This document shows, one piece after another, positions 1-8,839 of a stretch of 64,000 nt of DNA. Location of the stretch: contig NZ_JADEYH010000011.1 in NCBI RefSeq assembly GCF_017114865.1, positions 107,253 through 171,252 on the forward strand. The letters run 5' to 3'. Position 1 is the first letter of the stretch; the number at the start of each line of letters is the position of its first letter. A program made the translations under genes and the position numbers. The DNA comes from Streptomyces verrucosisporus (GTDB taxonomy: Bacteria; Actinomycetota; Actinomycetes; Streptomycetales; Streptomycetaceae). Under the pieces are notes generated by a model. That model was not told where the DNA came from and made no database searches. It was given only the letters and a program-made list of their open reading frames with translations.

Positions 1-47
1 GCGCCGTTGTTCGAATTGGCGGTCGAGGCGTTGCGCGAGGCGGCCAA
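1..47 (-). CDS. rpoB: RNA polymerase beta subunit, 5' end only
   Basis: Only the first 15 codons and two bases are inside the window; the gene runs off the left edge. Translation from a TTG start gives MAASRNASTANSNNGA, the characteristic Streptomyces RpoB N-terminus. A Shine-Dalgarno GAAGGA lies seven bases upstream of the TTG. It follows rplL on the same strand, the usual rplJL-rpoBC order. RpoB is the catalytic beta subunit of RNA polymerase. The identification rests on the short peptide plus context and is firm for such a small fragment. Confidence 0.9.
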   Translation of the reverse strand, partial: MAASRNASTANSNNG

Positions 48-527
48 GAGGGGGTCCTTCCGAGGGCTCGGACTCACTACGCGCATGCCGTGCCCCTGGT
101 GACGGGCAGGGGGCAGTTAATAGGCAGCGCAAAGGGTCAGTGTAGCCACAAGGCCCACTGATGTCCAGTGCGGTATCCGGAGACCGGCACGCGGTACCAA
201 TCTCTCCCTCCGGAGGGGCGAGCCCCTCGTCAGTTGTTCAACGCCTGCCGCAAGGTTTCCCACTTCGCCCGCGATCCATGCCTCGGATTGTGGATCGGTG
301 TGACGACGCGTCCCGAGAATTGCGTGCTACGTGCGGTTCGTCAAGGCCCCACCCTCTTCCGGGACCACAGGGAGCGTACGGCCGGACAGCGTTGATCACC
401 ATACCCGCAGGCCCTCGCCAGGCGATACGGCTGTCGCGGAAACGACCGAGGGCGACCACCCGCATGGGTGATCGCCCTCGGAAGGAGAGGAGTCAGCGGA
501 CTCCTTCAGTGACCTGGGTCACTCGGT
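48..527 (-). promoter_or_regulatory. rplL-rpoB intergenic leader
   Basis: This 480-base gap separates rplL from rpoB. No credible gene is seen in it; the short open frames are Arg/Pro-rich and have no ribosome binding site. It contains a small hairpin at 489-504 (GGAGTC/GACTCC) and a much longer one at 447-480, both immediately after rplL. In other bacteria this gap sets the ribosomal protein to polymerase expression ratio by attenuation or RNA processing. The same role here is inferred from position and structure only. Confidence 0.5.
447..480 (-). terminator. Hairpin after rplL (attenuator or partial terminator)
   Basis: The arms CGAGGGCGACCACCC and GGGTGATCGCCCTCG pair over 15 positions (one G-U) around a GCAT loop. 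Only a weak T-rich stretch (GTCGTTTCC) follows on the minus strand. Because rpoB must be transcribed past it, partial termination or processing is more likely than complete termination. Confidence 0.6.
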
Positions 528-914
528 TCACTTGACCTCGACGGAGGCGCCGGCGCCCTTGAGGGACTCGGCGGCCTTGTCGGCGGCCTCCTTGTTGACC
601 TTCTCCAGGACCGGCTTCGGGGTGCCGTCGACCAGGTCCTTGGCCTCCTTCAGGCCGAGGGAGGTCAGCTCGCGCACGACCTTGATGACCTGGATCTTCT
701 TGTCGCCGGCGCCGGTGAGGATGACGTCGAACTCGTCCTTCTCCGGCTCGGCCTCGGCGGCCGGGCCACCCTGGGCGGGGCCGGCGGCGACGGCGACCGG
801 GGCGGCGGCCTCGACGTCGAACTTCTCCTCGAAGGCCTTCACGAACTCGGAGAGCTCGATGAGGGTCATCTCGCTGAACTGCTCGAGCAGCTCGTCCTGG
901 CTGAGCTTCGCCAT
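528..914 (-). CDS. rplL: 50S ribosomal protein L7/L12
   Basis: L7/L12 forms the ribosomal stalk that recruits translation GTPases. The 128-aa product has the N-terminal dimerisation helices ([20 protein letters not shown]), an Ala/Gly-rich hinge at about residues 36-60, and the C-terminal factor-binding domain (about 62-128) containing [27 protein letters not shown]. Length is normal. The ATG is preceded by GGAAGGAC. It lies downstream of rplJ on the same strand, and 93 bases separate the two, so co-transcription from the L10 leader is expected. Confidence 0.98.
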   Translation of the reverse strand: MAKLSQDELLEQFSEMTLIELSEFVKAFEEKFDVEAAAPVAVAAGPAQGGPAAEAEPEKDEFDVILTGAGDKKIQVIKVVRELTSLGLKEAKDLVDGTPKPVLEKVNKEAADKAAESLKGAGASVEVK

Positions 915-1007
915 GATGGCGGTCCTTCCACTAAGTCGGCTGGTGCCGGGGTGTTCATGTCGGCGGGCGTACTGGGGCCCGCTGCGACCGAGTGCGCCTG
1001 GAGCGGG

Positions 1008-1559
1008 TTACTCGGCCTCGGCGGGAGCCGGCGTACCGGCACCGCCCTGCTCCTGCTTGGCGCGAAGGGCGTCCGCGGTACGGACGAACTTCGACAGCGG
1101 GGCCTGGAAGGTCGCCGCGGCCTTGGCCATGGACGCCTTCATGCCACCGGCCAGCTTGGCGAGCAGCACCTCACGGGACTCGAGGTCCGCGAGCTTCTTG
1201 ATGTCGTCGGCGCTGAGCGCCTTGCCCTCGAGGACACCGCCCTTGATGACGAGCTGGGGGTTGTCCTTGGCGAAGTCACGCAGGCTCTTCGCCGTCTCGA
1301 CCGGGTCACCGGTCACGAAGGCGACGGCGGTGGAGTCGACGAAGAACTCGTCGAGCTCGGTGACCCCGGCCTCGTTGGCCGCGATCTTGGTGAGCGTGTT
1401 CTTCGCCACACGGTACTGAGCGTTCTCACCGAGAGAACGGCGCAGGTCCTTGAGCTGAGCGACGCTGAGACCGGTGTACGCGGTCACAACGGCGGCGTTG
1501 GAGTTCTGGAACTTCTCCCTGATCTCCTCGACGGCTGCGACCTTGTCGGGACTCGCCAT
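1008..1559 (-). CDS. rplJ: 50S ribosomal protein L10
   Basis: L10 anchors L7/L12 dimers to the stalk base. The start at [16 protein letters not shown] was chosen because it matches the conserved family N-terminus and has AAAGGAGG upstream; the frame stays open further upstream, but that extension is Arg/Pro-rich and falls in the regulatory leader. The 183-aa product shows [16 protein letters not shown] and [11 protein letters not shown], the rRNA-binding core. The C-terminal helix binds L12, and the last residues ([12 protein letters not shown]) form the usual acidic Ala/Pro tail. Confidence 0.96.
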   Translation of the reverse strand: MASPDKVAAVEEIREKFQNSNAAVVTAYTGLSVAQLKDLRRSLGENAQYRVAKNTLTKIAANEAGVTELDEFFVDSTAVAFVTGDPVETAKSLRDFAKDNPQLVIKGGVLEGKALSADDIKKLADLESREVLLAKLAGGMKASMAKAAATFQAPLSKFVRTADALRAKQEQGGAGTPAPAEAE

Positions 1560-1960
1560 GAGCCTCGGCCCTCCTTTCCGGGTGATGCGATCCTCGACCG
1601 TGCCTTTCGGCAGGTCATGACGCCGGACCGCCCACGTCGGGCGCACGAGGAAGGGGTATTGCACAAAACGAAACGCCCCGGCGCAGGCGCACGGGGCGTG
1701 ACTCGACCGGTGCGCACACCGGGAGTCCTCCACTGTCACCTGCGCAGGTCGCCCGCTCCAAGCGGATCCTTCGGCCACCGGCCCCGGATCCGCGGGAGAT
1801 CTGGGAGCACGGCAACGACCAGCGGTCTTTGGCTTCGGTGGAAGAGTACGCGAACGCCGTCACGGCAGGCAAATCCGCCGGCCCACTTCCGCCGGCGCCC
1901 TCGCTCCGGCCGCCCGTACCCCGCACCGCATCCCGTGTCCCGCACCCCGCACGCGCAAAG
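1560..1960 (-). promoter_or_regulatory. rplJL leader (L10-leader-like region)
   Basis: About 400 bases between rplA's terminator and rplJ hold no gene. They contain the hairpin at 1673-1699 and a GGTGTGCGCACC inverted repeat near 1709-1720. In many bacteria the rplJ leader binds the L10(L12)4 complex for autoregulation. The position and structure fit, but I cannot show the specific kink-turn consensus by eye. Confidence 0.5.
1673..1699 (-). terminator. Attenuator-like hairpin in the rplJ leader
   Basis: ACGCCCCG and CGGGGCGT form an 8-bp G+C stem around an 11-base loop. On the minus strand the stem is followed at once by TTCGTTTTGTG. A stem plus T-run upstream of rplJ is what an L10-controlled attenuator would look like. 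Confidence 0.55.
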
Positions 1961-2000
1961 GGCCGGGCCCCGCCTTCCGAACAGGAAGCGGGGCCCGGCC
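1961..2000 (-). terminator. Intrinsic terminator after rplA
   Basis: A strong inverted repeat (GGCCGGGCCCCGC paired with GCGGGGCCCGGCC, extended by TTCC/GGAA with one bulge) lies 38 bases past the rplA stop. CTTTGCG follows on the minus strand. It separates the rplK-rplA unit from rplJL. Confidence 0.85.
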
Positions 2001-2037
2001 GCCGTGCTGGACCGCTCTCGCGGAGTCGCGCGCCGGA

Positions 2038-2757
2038 TCAGGCGGCGACGTCCTCCTCGGCGAGGAGGTTCCGGGTGCGGTTGGAGTCGACGGGGACACC
2101 GGGGCCCATCGTGGTGCTGATGACGGCCTTCTTGATGTACCGGCCCTTGGCCGCGGACGGCTTCAGCCGCAGGACCTCTTCCAGCGCCGCCGCGTAGTTC
2201 TCCACCAGCTGCTTCTCGTCGAACGAGACCTTGCCGATGATGAAGTGGAGGTTGGCGTGCTTGTCGACGCGGAACTCGATCTTGCCGCCCTTGATCTCGG
2301 TGACGGCCTTGGCGACGTCCGGGGTGACGGTGCCGGTCTTCGGGTTCGGCATCAGACCACGCGGACCGAGCACGCGGCCGAGGCGGCCGACCTTGCCCAT
2401 CAGGTCCGGGGTGGCGACGACGGCGTCGAAGTCCAGGCGGCCCTTGGAGACCTCGTCGATCAGCTCGTCGGAGCCGACGATGTCGGCGCCGGCGGCCTCC
2501 GCGGCCGCGGCACGCTCACCGGTCGCGAAGACCAGGACCCGGGCGGTCTTGCCGGTGCCGTGCGGGAGGTTCACGGTGCCGCGCACCATCTGGTCGGCCT
2601 TGCGCGGGTCGACACCCAGGCGCATGGCGATCTCGACGGTCGCGTCGAACTTGGTCGGGGAGGTCTCCTTGGCGAGACGGACGGCCTCCAGCGGGGCGTA
2701 GAGCCGCGTCCGGTCGATCTTGGCGTCCGCGTTGCGGAGAGCCTTGCTGCGCTTCAC
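2038..2757 (-). CDS. rplA: 50S ribosomal protein L1
   Basis: L1 binds 23S rRNA at the E-site stalk and is a translational repressor of its own operon in other bacteria. The 239-aa product contains [25 protein letters not shown] and the signature [18 protein letters not shown] at mid-protein, which mark L1. A GTG start ([13 protein letters not shown]) was chosen over upstream in-frame ATG codons because it matches the conserved N-terminus and has GGAG five bases upstream. It is separated from rplK by 160 bases. Confidence 0.96.
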   Translation of the reverse strand: MKRSKALRNADAKIDRTRLYAPLEAVRLAKETSPTKFDATVEIAMRLGVDPRKADQMVRGTVNLPHGTGKTARVLVFATGERAAAAEAAGADIVGSDELIDEVSKGRLDFDAVVATPDLMGKVGRLGRVLGPRGLMPNPKTGTVTPDVAKAVTEIKGGKIEFRVDKHANLHFIIGKVSFDEKQLVENYAAALEEVLRLKPSAAKGRYIKKAVISTTMGPGVPVDSNRTRNLLAEEDVAA

Positions 2758-2917
2758 TTCTGCTCCAGTTTTCTGGTGTACGGAGTCGTGGTCCAGGGGG
2801 CCAGCGCCTGACCCTGCCACTTCCATCTGTCTGTGCCCGGCGCGTCTGTCCGGCCCATCCGCCCCGAGGGGAGGAACGGAACCGGCCGCGCCTCGCGGGT
2901 ACCGCGAGCGGAGCCGC

Positions 2918-3352
2918 TCAGCCCTCGACGGTGACGCCCATCGACCGGGCGGTGCCGGCGATGATCTTCTCGGCGGAGTCCAGGTCGTTGGCGTTGAGGT
3001 CGGGCATCTTGGTCGTGGCGATCTCGCGCACCTGCTCGCGCGTGATCTTGGCGACCTTCTTGGAGTGGGGCTCGCCGGAGCCCTTGTCCACGCCCGCGGC
3101 CTTGAGGATCATCTTCGCGGCCGGCGGGGTCTTGGTGATGAAGGTGAAGGAGCGGTCCTCGTAGACCGTGATCTCCACCGGGATGACCCAGCCGCGCTGC
3201 GACTCGGTCGCGGCGTTGTAGGCCTTGCAGAACTCCATGATGTTCACGCCGTGCTGACCCAGCGCGGGGCCGACCGGCGGGGCCGGGTTCGCGGCACCGG
3301 CCTGGATCTGGAGCTTGATCAGCCCCGTGACCTTCTTCTTCTTGGGAGGCAT
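2918..3352 (-). CDS. rplK: 50S ribosomal protein L11
   Basis: L11 lies at the GTPase-associated centre and is needed for the RelA-type stringent response; in Streptomyces relC alleles map to this gene. The 144-aa product begins [16 protein letters not shown] and contains [21 protein letters not shown] and the C-terminal rRNA-binding domain ending [11 protein letters not shown]. Length is normal. A hairpin separates it from nusG upstream, so it may have its own promoter in the 174-base gap. Confidence 0.98.
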   Translation of the reverse strand: MPPKKKKVTGLIKLQIQAGAANPAPPVGPALGQHGVNIMEFCKAYNAATESQRGWVIPVEITVYEDRSFTFITKTPPAAKMILKAAGVDKGSGEPHSKKVAKITREQVREIATTKMPDLNANDLDSAEKIIAGTARSMGVTVEG

Positions 3353-3458
3353 GTTCTCTCCGGGTCCTGGTGAGAGGTGTCGAATCCTCCGGCGGGCTGA
3401 TCCACCCGTACGGAGGCATACCGCACAACGATAGCCCGTATCGCGGTGCGGTCGGAAA

Positions 3459-3502
3459 CCGGCCAGGCCGGGCGGCCCCTCAGGGCTGCCCGACCTGGCC
3501 GG
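3459..3502 (-). terminator. Hairpin after nusG
   Basis: CCGGCCAGG pairs with CCTGGCCGG and the helix continues inward with a few mismatches around GCCC/GGGC. On the minus strand TTTCCGAC follows. It lies 24 bases past the nusG stop and probably ends or attenuates the secE-nusG transcript. Confidence 0.7.
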
Positions 3503-3526
3503 AAATCGATGACCGGAAGAACCTCG

Positions 3527-4357
3527 TCAGTTCTTCTGGATCTGGTCGAAGCTCAGCTCGACCGGGGTCTCGCGGCCGAAGATCTCGACAAGGCCCTTGA
3601 CCTTCTTCGAGTCCGGGTTGATCTCGTTGATCGTCGCCTGGAGCGTCGCGAACGGGCCGTCGGTGACGGTGACCGAGTCACCGACCTCGAAGTCCAGGAC
3701 CTGGACCTCGACCTTGCGGCTCGGCGCCGGCAGGCCCGCCTCGGCCGCGGCCTCCGCGGCGGCACGCTCCTCCGCCTCGGGGGCGAGCATCTTGACGACC
3801 TCGTCCAGGGTCAGCGGGTACGGGTCGTAGGCGTTGCCCACGAAGCCGGTGACACCGGGGGTGTTGCGCACGACGCCCCAGGACTCGTTCGTCAGGTCCA
3901 TCCGCACCAGGACATAGCCGGGGAGCTTGTTCTGGCGGACGTTCTTGCGCTCGCCGTTCTTGATCTGGACGATCTCTTCCTCGGGGACCTCGGCCTGGTA
4001 GATGAAGTCCTCGACGTTGAGTGAGACGGCACGCTGCTCCAGGTTGGCCTTCACGCGCTTCTCGTAGCCCGCGTAGGTGTGGATGACGTACCACTCGCCG
4101 GGGAGATGACGCAGCTCGTCGCGGAGGGCCGCGACCGGGTCGACCGGCTCCTCGGCCTCCTGTGCCGCCTCGGGCTCGGTCTCGCCGGCAGGCTCGGCGG
4201 GGGCCGCCGCCTCGGCCGACTCGTCCCCGGCGGTGTCGGCAGCTTCGGCCTGGTCGACGCCGTCCGCCGCCGCCTTGTCCGCCGTCTCGACGGCGTCGGG
4301 CGCGGTGTCGTCACCCTCGACGGGGTCGACGGCGTCGTTGAGGTTCGGGTCAGACAC
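3527..4357 (-). CDS. nusG: Transcription termination/antitermination protein NusG
   Basis: NusG binds RNA polymerase and couples it to Rho or the ribosome. The 276-aa product starts with GTG ([10 protein letters not shown]) and has an acidic Ala/Glu-rich extension of about 90 residues that is typical of actinobacteria. The NGN domain follows ([21 protein letters not shown]) and then a C-terminal KOW domain ([21 protein letters not shown]). It is paired with secE, with a hairpin at 4403-4419 between them. Confidence 0.97.
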   Translation of the reverse strand: MSDPNLNDAVDPVEGDDTAPDAVETADKAAADGVDQAEAADTAGDESAEAAAPAEPAGETEPEAAQEAEEPVDPVAALRDELRHLPGEWYVIHTYAGYEKRVKANLEQRAVSLNVEDFIYQAEVPEEEIVQIKNGERKNVRQNKLPGYVLVRMDLTNESWGVVRNTPGVTGFVGNAYDPYPLTLDEVVKMLAPEAEERAAAEAAAEAGLPAPSRKVEVQVLDFEVGDSVTVTDGPFATLQATINEINPDSKKVKGLVEIFGRETPVELSFDQIQKN

Positions 4358-4402
4358 GGTGGCTGCTTCTTCCTGGCTTCAAGGGGTCGAACATGCGGAA
4401 AA

Positions 4403-4419
4403 GTGCCCCGGAGGGGCAC
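4403..4419 (-). terminator. Short hairpin with T-run between secE and nusG
   Basis: GTGCCCC, a TCC loop and GGGGCAC are followed by TTTTCC on the minus strand. The form is that of an intrinsic terminator, but nusG lies just downstream, so it is more likely an attenuator. The stem is only 7 bp. Confidence 0.5.
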
Positions 4420-4431
4420 TCCGCGGGCGTA

Positions 4432-4713
4432 TCAGCCGAAGACGAACTTGACGACCTCGGTGAACCCCCAGTCAATCACGGTCACCAGGCCGATGATGAC
4501 GAGGACGAAGATGATCACCACGGTCGTGTAGGTGGAGAGCTGCTTCTTGGTGGGCCAGACGACCTTGCGCAGCTCGGCGACGATCTGCCTGTAGAACAGG
4601 GCGAGACGGCCCAGCGGGCCCTTCTTCGCGCGCTTGCCACCGCGCCGGGGCTTGTTGTCGTCCTGCGACCGCCCGGGCTCGGGGACCTCGATGGAGTCCG
4701 TGATCTCCGCCAC
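4432..4713 (-). CDS. secE: Preprotein translocase subunit SecE
   Basis: SecE clamps the SecY channel. The 93-aa product is the short actinobacterial form: a charged N-terminus (about 1-35), the amphipathic segment FYRQIVAELRKVVWPTKKQL that is diagnostic of SecE, and one transmembrane helix at about 63-84 (VVIIFVLVIIGLVTVI). Translation starts at GTG (MAEITDSIEV). The gene lies between tRNA-Trp and nusG, the common bacterial arrangement. Confidence 0.97.
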   Translation of the reverse strand: MAEITDSIEVPEPGRSQDDNKPRRGGKRAKKGPLGRLALFYRQIVAELRKVVWPTKKQLSTYTTVVIIFVLVIIGLVTVIDWGFTEVVKFVFG

Positions 4714-4827
4714 TCGTCCTCACCTGATCCGGGTCCTGGCCGCGTGCCGTGCCGCGTCCGGCCCGGCCGTACGGCGGTGCGTCCAGTTACGTACACGTGC
4801 ACGCATCCCTGGTTCAGATGCGTGAAG

Positions 4828-4900
4828 CAGGGCCGGAGGGACTTGAACCCCCAACCGCCGGTTTTGGAGACCGGTGCTCTACCAATTGAGCTACGACCCT
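4828..4900 (-). tRNA. tRNA-Trp (anticodon CCA)
   Basis: The 73-nt cloverleaf has acceptor AGGGTCG/CGGCCCT, D-arm GCTC...GAGC, anticodon stem CCGGT/ACCGG with loop CTCCAAA (anticodon CCA), and T-arm GGGGGTTCAAGTCCCTC. The 3' CCA is not encoded. It lies directly upstream of secE, as trpT does in mycobacteria. Confidence 0.97.
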
Positions 4901-5143
4901 TCGCCGTTCCCAACCTACCGCATCCGGTCGGTTCCGCGGAGTGCGCGGACCACCGGTGATCGGTCGGGACCAACGACGGTGAGTGTACGTGCTTCCCGCG
5001 CCGCCGTCGAACACGTAACCCGTATCGCCCCGATCCTCCCCTTCACCCCGCCCGTACACCGGCGCTCTCCCCCGCCCGTTCCCCCTCCGGCTCCCCCCGC
5101 GACCCGGGTGCCCGGGCGTCCCCCCGTCTGCGACGATGCCCCC

Positions 5144-6382
5144 ATGACTGCTGCAACCCCTTCCAACCAGTCACCCACCGAGCGCCGGGTCTCGGCCCGC
5201 GTCGGCTCGATCTCCGAATCCGCCACGCTCGCCGTCGACGCCAAGGCCAAGGCCCTCAAGGCCGCCGGGCGGCCGGTGATCGGCTTCGGCGCGGGCGAGC
5301 CCGACTTCCCGACCCCCGACTACATCGTCGAGGCCGCGGTGGAGGCCTGCCGGAACCCGCGCTTCCACCGCTACACCCCGGCCGGCGGGCTCCCCGAGCT
5401 GAGGGAGGCCATCGCGGCGAAGACGCTGCGCGACTCCGGCTACTCGGTCGAGGCGTCCCAGGTGCTGGTCACCAACGGCGGCAAGCAGGCCATCTACGAG
5501 GCCTTCGCCGCCATCCTCGACCCGGGCGACGAGGTCATCGTCCCCGCGCCGTACTGGACCACCTACCCCGAGTCGATCCGGCTGGCCGGGGGCGTCCCCG
5601 TGGACGTGGTCGCCGACGAGACCACCGGCTACCGGGTCTCGGTGGAGCAGCTGGAGGCGGCCCGCACCGAGCGCACCAAGGTGCTGGTGTTCGTCTCCCC
5701 CTCCAACCCCACCGGCGCCGTCCACTCCCGCGCCCAGGTCGAGGAGATCGGCCGCTGGGCCGCCGAGCACGGTCTGTGGGTGCTCACCGACGAGATCTAC
5801 GAGCACCTGGTCTACGGCGACGCGGAGTTCTCCTCGCTGCCGGTGGTCGTGCCGGAGCTGGCCGACCGGTGCGTGGTCGTCAACGGCGTGGCCAAGACGT
5901 ACGCCATGACCGGCTGGCGGGTGGGGTGGATCATCGGCCCGAAGGACGTGGTGAAGGCCGCCACCAACCTCCAGTCGCACGCCACCTCCAACGTCTCCAA
6001 CGTCGCCCAGGCCGCCGCGCTGGCCGCCGTCTCCGGTGACCTGGAGGCCGTGGCGCGCATGCGCGAGGCGTTCGACCGCCGCCGCAGGACGATCGTGCGG
6101 ATGCTGAACGAGATCGACGGCGTCACCTGCCCCGAGCCGGAGGGCGCCTTCTACGCCTACCCGTCGGTCAAGGGCGTGCTGGGCCGGGAGATCCGCGGCC
6201 GGCGCCCGGCCACGAGCGTGGAGCTGGCCGAGCTGATCCTGGAGGAGGCCGAGGTCGCGGTCGTCCCCGGTGAGGCGTTCGGCACCCCGGGTTACCTGCG
6301 GCTGTCCTACGCACTGGGCGACGAGGACCTGGTCGAGGGTGTTTCGCGGATCCAGAAGCTGCTGGCCGAGGCCAAGGCCTGA
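5144..6382 (+). CDS. aspC: Aspartate aminotransferase family PLP enzyme
   Basis: Fold-type I aminotransferase, probably transferring an amino group between aspartate and 2-oxoglutarate. The 412-aa product has [13 protein letters not shown] near residues 47-59, NPTGAVHS at about 188-195, [10 protein letters not shown] and the PLP-binding lysine in [17 protein letters not shown] (Lys251). The start [21 protein letters not shown] was chosen by family resemblance. No strong Shine-Dalgarno is visible, and an ATG eight bases upstream is in another frame. The reading frame stays open upstream across the tRNA, which is not coding. A strong terminator follows. Exact substrate is not provable from sequence. 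Confidence 0.92.
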   Translation: MTAATPSNQSPTERRVSARVGSISESATLAVDAKAKALKAAGRPVIGFGAGEPDFPTPDYIVEAAVEACRNPRFHRYTPAGGLPELREAIAAKTLRDSGYSVEASQVLVTNGGKQAIYEAFAAILDPGDEVIVPAPYWTTYPESIRLAGGVPVDVVADETTGYRVSVEQLEAARTERTKVLVFVSPSNPTGAVHSRAQVEEIGRWAAEHGLWVLTDEIYEHLVYGDAEFSSLPVVVPELADRCVVVNGVAKTYAMTGWRVGWIIGPKDVVKAATNLQSHATSNVSNVAQAAALAAVSGDLEAVARMREAFDRRRRTIVRMLNEIDGVTCPEPEGAFYAYPSVKGVLGREIRGRRPATSVELAELILEEAEVAVVPGEAFGTPGYLRLSYALGDEDLVEGVSRIQKLLAEAKA

Positions 6383-6423
6383 ACCGGTCCGGGCCGGCCC
6401 GGCGGCGCCCTCACCGGAGCCCC

Positions 6424-6480
6424 GGAACATGCGGGCGGGCCCGCGCGAGCACTGCTTGCGCGGGCCCGCCCGCATGTTCC
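6424..6480 (+). terminator. Long perfect hairpin after the aminotransferase gene
   Basis: Two 23-base arms (6424-6446 and 6458-6480, starting GGAACATGCGGGCGGGCCCG) pair perfectly around an 11-base loop. It lies 41 bases after the stop. There is no T-run, as is common for Streptomyces terminators. Confidence 0.85.
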
Positions 6481-6541
6481 GGCCCGTCCCCGATCGTGGC
6501 GGTGACTTCCAGGCGTGTCGCGAGTGCGGCAAAATCTTCGG

Positions 6542-7636
6542 ATGGAAAGCGCTCGTGACGTCCGCAAGCTCCCGAAGGCCCATCTCCACCTGCACTTCAC
6601 CGGGTCCATGCGCCCGGGCACACTGCTGGAGCTCGCCGACAGACACGGTGTCCACCTCCCGGACGCGCTGAGCAGCGGCCGCCCCCCGAAGCTGCGGGCC
6701 ACCGACGAACGCGGCTGGTTCCGCTTCCAGCGGTTGTACGACGCCGCGCGCTCCTGCCTGCGCACGCCCGACGACATCCGGCGGCTGGTGCGGGAAGCCG
6801 CCGAGGAGGACGTGCGGGACGGGTCCCGCTGGCTGGAGATCCAGGTGGACCCGACCTCCTACGCCCCGCGCCTGGGCGGGCTGATCCCGGCACTGGAGAT
6901 CATCCTGGACGCGGTGGAGAGCGCCTCCGCCCAGACCGGGCTCGGCATGCGCGTACTGGTCGCCGCGAACCGGATGAAGCACCCGCTGGACGCCCGCACC
7001 CTGGCCCGGCTGGCCGTGCGCTACGCCGACCGCGGCGTGGTGGGCTTCGGTCTGTCCAACGACGAACGGCGCGGCTTCGCCCGGGACTTCGACCGGGCCT
7101 TCGCCATCGCGCGCCGGGGCGGCCTGCTGGCGGCCCCGCACGGCGGCGAGCTGTCGGGACCGCAGTCCGTCGCCGACTGCCTGGACGACCTGCGCGCGGG
7201 CCGCGTCGGGCACGGGGTGCGCGCCACCGAGGATCCGCGGCTGCTGGCGCGGCTGGCCGCGCAGGGCGTCACCTGCGAGGTCTGCCCGGCCTCCAACGTG
7301 GCGCTGGGGGTGTACGACCGGCACGAGGACGTACCGCTGCGGACCATGTTCGAGGCGGGGGTGCCCCTGGCCCTGGGCGCCGACGACCCCCTGCTGTTCG
7401 GCTCCCGGCTGGCCGCGCAGTACGAGATCGCGCGGCGCCACCACGGTTTCACGGACGAGGAGCTGGCCGAGCTGGCCCGCCAGTCGGTGCGCGGCTCGCG
7501 CGCCCCGGAGGACGTCCGGAAGGCGATCCTGGCGGACATCGACGCCTGGCTGGTGGAGGAGCCGGAGCAGGCCCCGTCCGGGCCCGCGTCCGTGTCCGGG
7601 CCCGCGTCCGCTTCCGTGTCGCAGAGGGGCCTCTGA
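6542..7636 (+). CDS. Adenosine deaminase family protein; possible aminodeoxyfutalosine deaminase
   Basis: A metal-dependent nucleoside deaminase of the ADD family. The 364-aa product has the metal motif HLHLHF at residues 14-19, APHGGEL (general acid/base region), GRVGHGVRA and LGADDPLLFGS for the remaining ligands. The start at MESARDVRKLPKAHLHLHF puts the first motif at the usual distance; no clear Shine-Dalgarno is visible. The low-complexity C-terminus repeats SGPAS. Members of this Streptomyces subgroup have been linked to deamination of 6-amino-6-deoxyfutalosine in the futalosine menaquinone route. Menaquinone genes elsewhere in the window make that plausible, but the substrate is unproven. 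Confidence 0.85.
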   Translation: MESARDVRKLPKAHLHLHFTGSMRPGTLLELADRHGVHLPDALSSGRPPKLRATDERGWFRFQRLYDAARSCLRTPDDIRRLVREAAEEDVRDGSRWLEIQVDPTSYAPRLGGLIPALEIILDAVESASAQTGLGMRVLVAANRMKHPLDARTLARLAVRYADRGVVGFGLSNDERRGFARDFDRAFAIARRGGLLAAPHGGELSGPQSVADCLDDLRAGRVGHGVRATEDPRLLARLAAQGVTCEVCPASNVALGVYDRHEDVPLRTMFEAGVPLALGADDPLLFGSRLAAQYEIARRHHGFTDEELAELARQSVRGSRAPEDVRKAILADIDAWLVEEPEQAPSGPASVSGPASASVSQRGL

Positions 7637-7679
7637 GCCGCGGGCAGTGGTCTGACGAGGCGGGGGCGCGGGCGGCCCC

Positions 7680-8735
7680 TCAGAGCGAGCAGCCCACGGT
7701 CACCGGCTCGTTGACCAGCGTCACGCCGAACGCCTCGCGCACGCCGTCGCGGACCTCGCGGGCCAGGGCGAGGAGGTCGGCGGTGGTGGCCGAGCCCCGG
7801 TTGGTCAGAGCGAGGGTGTGCTTGGTGGAGATCCGGGCCGGGCCGTCGCCGTAGCCCTTGGCGAAACCGGCCCTGTCGATCAGCCAGGCGGCGGAGGTCT
7901 TCACCAGGCCGTCCCCGGCCGGGTAGGCGGGCGGGGCGGCGTCCGGCCCCAGCCGTTCGGCGGCGCGGGCGAGGAAGGCGGCGTGCTCGGTCTCGGTGAG
8001 GACGGGGTTGGTGAAGAAGGAGCCGGCCGACCAGGTGTCGTGGTCCTCCGGGTCGAGCACCATGCCCTTGCCCGCGCGCAGCTTCAGGACGGTCTCGCGG
8101 GCCCGCTCCACCGGCACCCGCTCCCCGGTCTCCACACCCAGCGCCCGTGCGGTCTCGGCATACCGCAGGGGCGCCGAGAGGCCGCCCGCGTCCTCCAGCT
8201 CGAAGCGGACGCGCAGCACGACGAAGCGGTCGGGGCCGGCCTTGAAGCGGCTGTGCCGGTAGGAGAAGCCGCACTCGGCGGCGGGGATGGTGACGGTCTC
8301 GCCGGACCGGCGGTCGTAGGCGACGACCTCGGTGATCGTGGAGGAGACCTCCTGGCCGTACGCGCCGACGTTCTGGATGGGTGTGGCGCCCGCCGATCCG
8401 GGGATGCCGGCCATGCACTCGACGCCCGCGAGCCCGGCCTCGACGGTGCGGGCGACGGCCTCGGACCAGTTCTCGCCCGCCGCCAGCTCCAGCCGGGTGC
8501 CCTCCAGGCGGAAGCCGGTGGTGGCGATGCGCAGGGCGGTGCCCGCGAAGCCCTCGTCGGCGATGACGAGGTTGCTGCCGCCGCCGACGAGCAGCAGCGG
8601 GGTACCGCCGGCGTCGGCGGCCCGTACCGCCTCGGTCACCTCCTCGTCGGTGGTGGCCGTGACCAGGCGGGCCGCGGGGCCGCCCAGACGGAAGGTGGTC
8701 AGCGGGGCGAGGGGCGCGTCGTGGAGTTCCTGCAC
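7680..8735 (-). CDS. murB: UDP-N-acetylmuramate dehydrogenase MurB
   Basis: MurB reduces UDP-GlcNAc-enolpyruvate to UDP-MurNAc with NADPH and FAD in peptidoglycan synthesis. The 351-aa product starts at GTG (MQELHDAPLAPLTTFRLGGPAARLV), chosen over upstream codons because it is the conserved N-terminus. FAD-binding motifs include LLLVGGGSNLVIADEGF and CMAGIPGSAGATPIQNVGAYGQEV; the C-terminal substrate domain has SAGSFFTNPV and AAWLIDRAGFAKGY, with the catalytic Ser in AGSFFTNP. It is convergent with the deaminase gene; no strong terminator was seen in the 43-base gap. Confidence 0.95.
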   Translation of the reverse strand: MQELHDAPLAPLTTFRLGGPAARLVTATTDEEVTEAVRAADAGGTPLLLVGGGSNLVIADEGFAGTALRIATTGFRLEGTRLELAAGENWSEAVARTVEAGLAGVECMAGIPGSAGATPIQNVGAYGQEVSSTITEVVAYDRRSGETVTIPAAECGFSYRHSRFKAGPDRFVVLRVRFELEDAGGLSAPLRYAETARALGVETGERVPVERARETVLKLRAGKGMVLDPEDHDTWSAGSFFTNPVLTETEHAAFLARAAERLGPDAAPPAYPAGDGLVKTSAAWLIDRAGFAKGYGDGPARISTKHTLALTNRGSATTADLLALAREVRDGVREAFGVTLVNEPVTVGCSL

Positions 8736-8839
8736 GCGCCCAAGAGTACGAGAGCGGCCGTACGCGCATCTCCCACGGCCGCCCCGCCGGACGTGCGGCC
8801 GTGGTACCGGCACGGTGGTCCGCCGATGCGCCGGCGCGC

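Noticed and set aside
161..535. Open frames on both strands in the rplL-rpoB gap
   Set aside because: Composition is Arg/Pro/Ser-rich, they overlap the hairpins and rplL end, and they have no Shine-Dalgarno.
4874..5143. N-terminal extension of the aminotransferase across tRNA-Trp
   Set aside because: The frame is open but overlaps the tRNA gene and is Pro/Arg-rich; the conserved start is at 5144.
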